DNA of 32,100 nucleotides from Gemmatimonadota bacterium (GTDB lineage Bacteria; Gemmatimonadota; Gemmatimonadetes; Gemmatimonadales; GWC2-71-9): NCBI GenBank assembly GCA_003221825.1, contig QHUE01000164.1, positions 1 to 32,100 of the forward strand, read 5' to 3'. Shown piece by piece: positions 31,809 to 32,100 of this stretch (position 1 is its first letter; each line of letters starts with the position of its first letter). The notes under the pieces were generated by a model. It saw only the letters and a program-made list of their open reading frames with translations, ran no database searches and was not told where the DNA came from. The position numbers and the translations under genes were made by a program.

Positions 31809-32100
31809 ATGTCGATGATCAACTACGCGTCCCGCGAGATCAACTGCAAGCTCGTCTATTACGGACCGGGCCTGGGCGGGAAGACGACCAACCTGGAGCA
31901 CATTTACGGGAAGGTCTCGCCCAACACGCGTGGCAAGATGATCTCGCTCGCGACCGAAACCGAGCGGACCCTGTTCTTCGATTTTCTCCCGGTCGATCTC
32001 GGCACGATTCGCGGCTTCAAAACGCGATTCCACTTGTACACCGTCCCCGGCCAGGTCTACTACAACGCCAGCCGCAAACTCATCCTCAAAGGCGTGGACG
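31809..32100 (+). CDS. MglA-like small Ras-type GTPase, cut by the window end
   Basis: ATG 31809, 12 nt after mglB; the first 97 residues are in the window. [20 protein letters not shown] is the P-loop (GPGLGGKTT), [18 protein letters not shown] is the switch region, and [20 protein letters not shown] is the G3 motif with T-V-P-G-Q in place of D-x-x-G, as usual for MglA. It acts with the roadblock protein to set cell polarity. Confidence 0.95.
   Translation, partial: MSMINYASREINCKLVYYGPGLGGKTTNLEHIYGKVSPNTRGKMISLATETERTLFFDFLPVDLGTIRGFKTRFHLYTVPGQVYYNASRKLILKGVD

Overview
The window looks like a chromosomal stretch from a high-GC, free-living Gram-negative bacterium, most probably a Gemmatimonadota member or a close relative (inference). 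Supporting signs are several zinc-ribbon Ser/Thr kinases and FHA proteins, a B12-dependent (class II) ribonucleotide reductase, a Mov34/MPN membrane protein, a BamA-like outer-membrane barrel, and a dnaX - ybaB - recR - mglB - mglA run. Nothing phage-like, no insertion sequence and no CRISPR array was seen.

Layout. 1-1081: two tiny membrane proteins (one pilin-like) behind a hairpin-rich leader, then a structured stretch. 1082-4410 (+): a slipin/SPFH protein, a secreted GH43-like enzyme with discoidin and Fn3 modules, a PspB-like coiled-coil protein and a small membrane protein. 4413-9001 (-): a tightly overlapping signalling operon, read as FHA/zinc-ribbon protein, Ser/Thr kinase, PP2C phosphatase, then FHA-transmembrane-protease. 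9047-13486 (+): a chimeric ORF joining an N-acetylmuramoyl-L-alanine amidase to a peptidase-MA/beta-propeller/BamA-like protein. 13547-15915: a second Ser/Thr kinase (PEGA and TonB-like C-terminus) and a gamma carbonic anhydrase. 16046-19745: class II RNR, two small zinc-ribbon paralogues and a divergent MOSC protein. 19807-20222: a broken MarR-like regulator. 20328-28648: pyruvate kinase, PhnP-like metallo-hydrolase, fructose-bisphosphate aldolase, YtxH, YihY/BrkB, threonine aldolase, a membrane-anchored MPN protein and an Ig-like secreted protein, many with 4-bp stop/start overlaps. 28724-28820 (-): SRP RNA inside 29-bp direct repeats. 28897-32100: dnaX, ybaB, recR, mglB and the start of mglA.

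The most striking property is that at least seven conserved genes each lack an interior block of sequence (estimated at tens of codons) while both flanks remain well conserved: the FHA-protease, the FHA/zinc-ribbon protein, the amidase/peptidase pair, RNR, the MarR-like gene, the aldolase and dnaX. Five of the joins shift the frame and two keep it. As dnaX and RNR are normally essential, an assembly or amplification artefact is the first hypothesis to exclude; otherwise the genome has a remarkable deletion history.

Other points of interest are candidate leaderless promoters with TAGATT/TAACTT-type -10 boxes 5-10 nt before start codons, including a mirrored pair between the MOSC gene and a zinc-ribbon gene, and a hairpin that would bury the ribosome-binding site of the slipin gene. 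All gene calls come from reading the sequence and from family knowledge; no database search was run.
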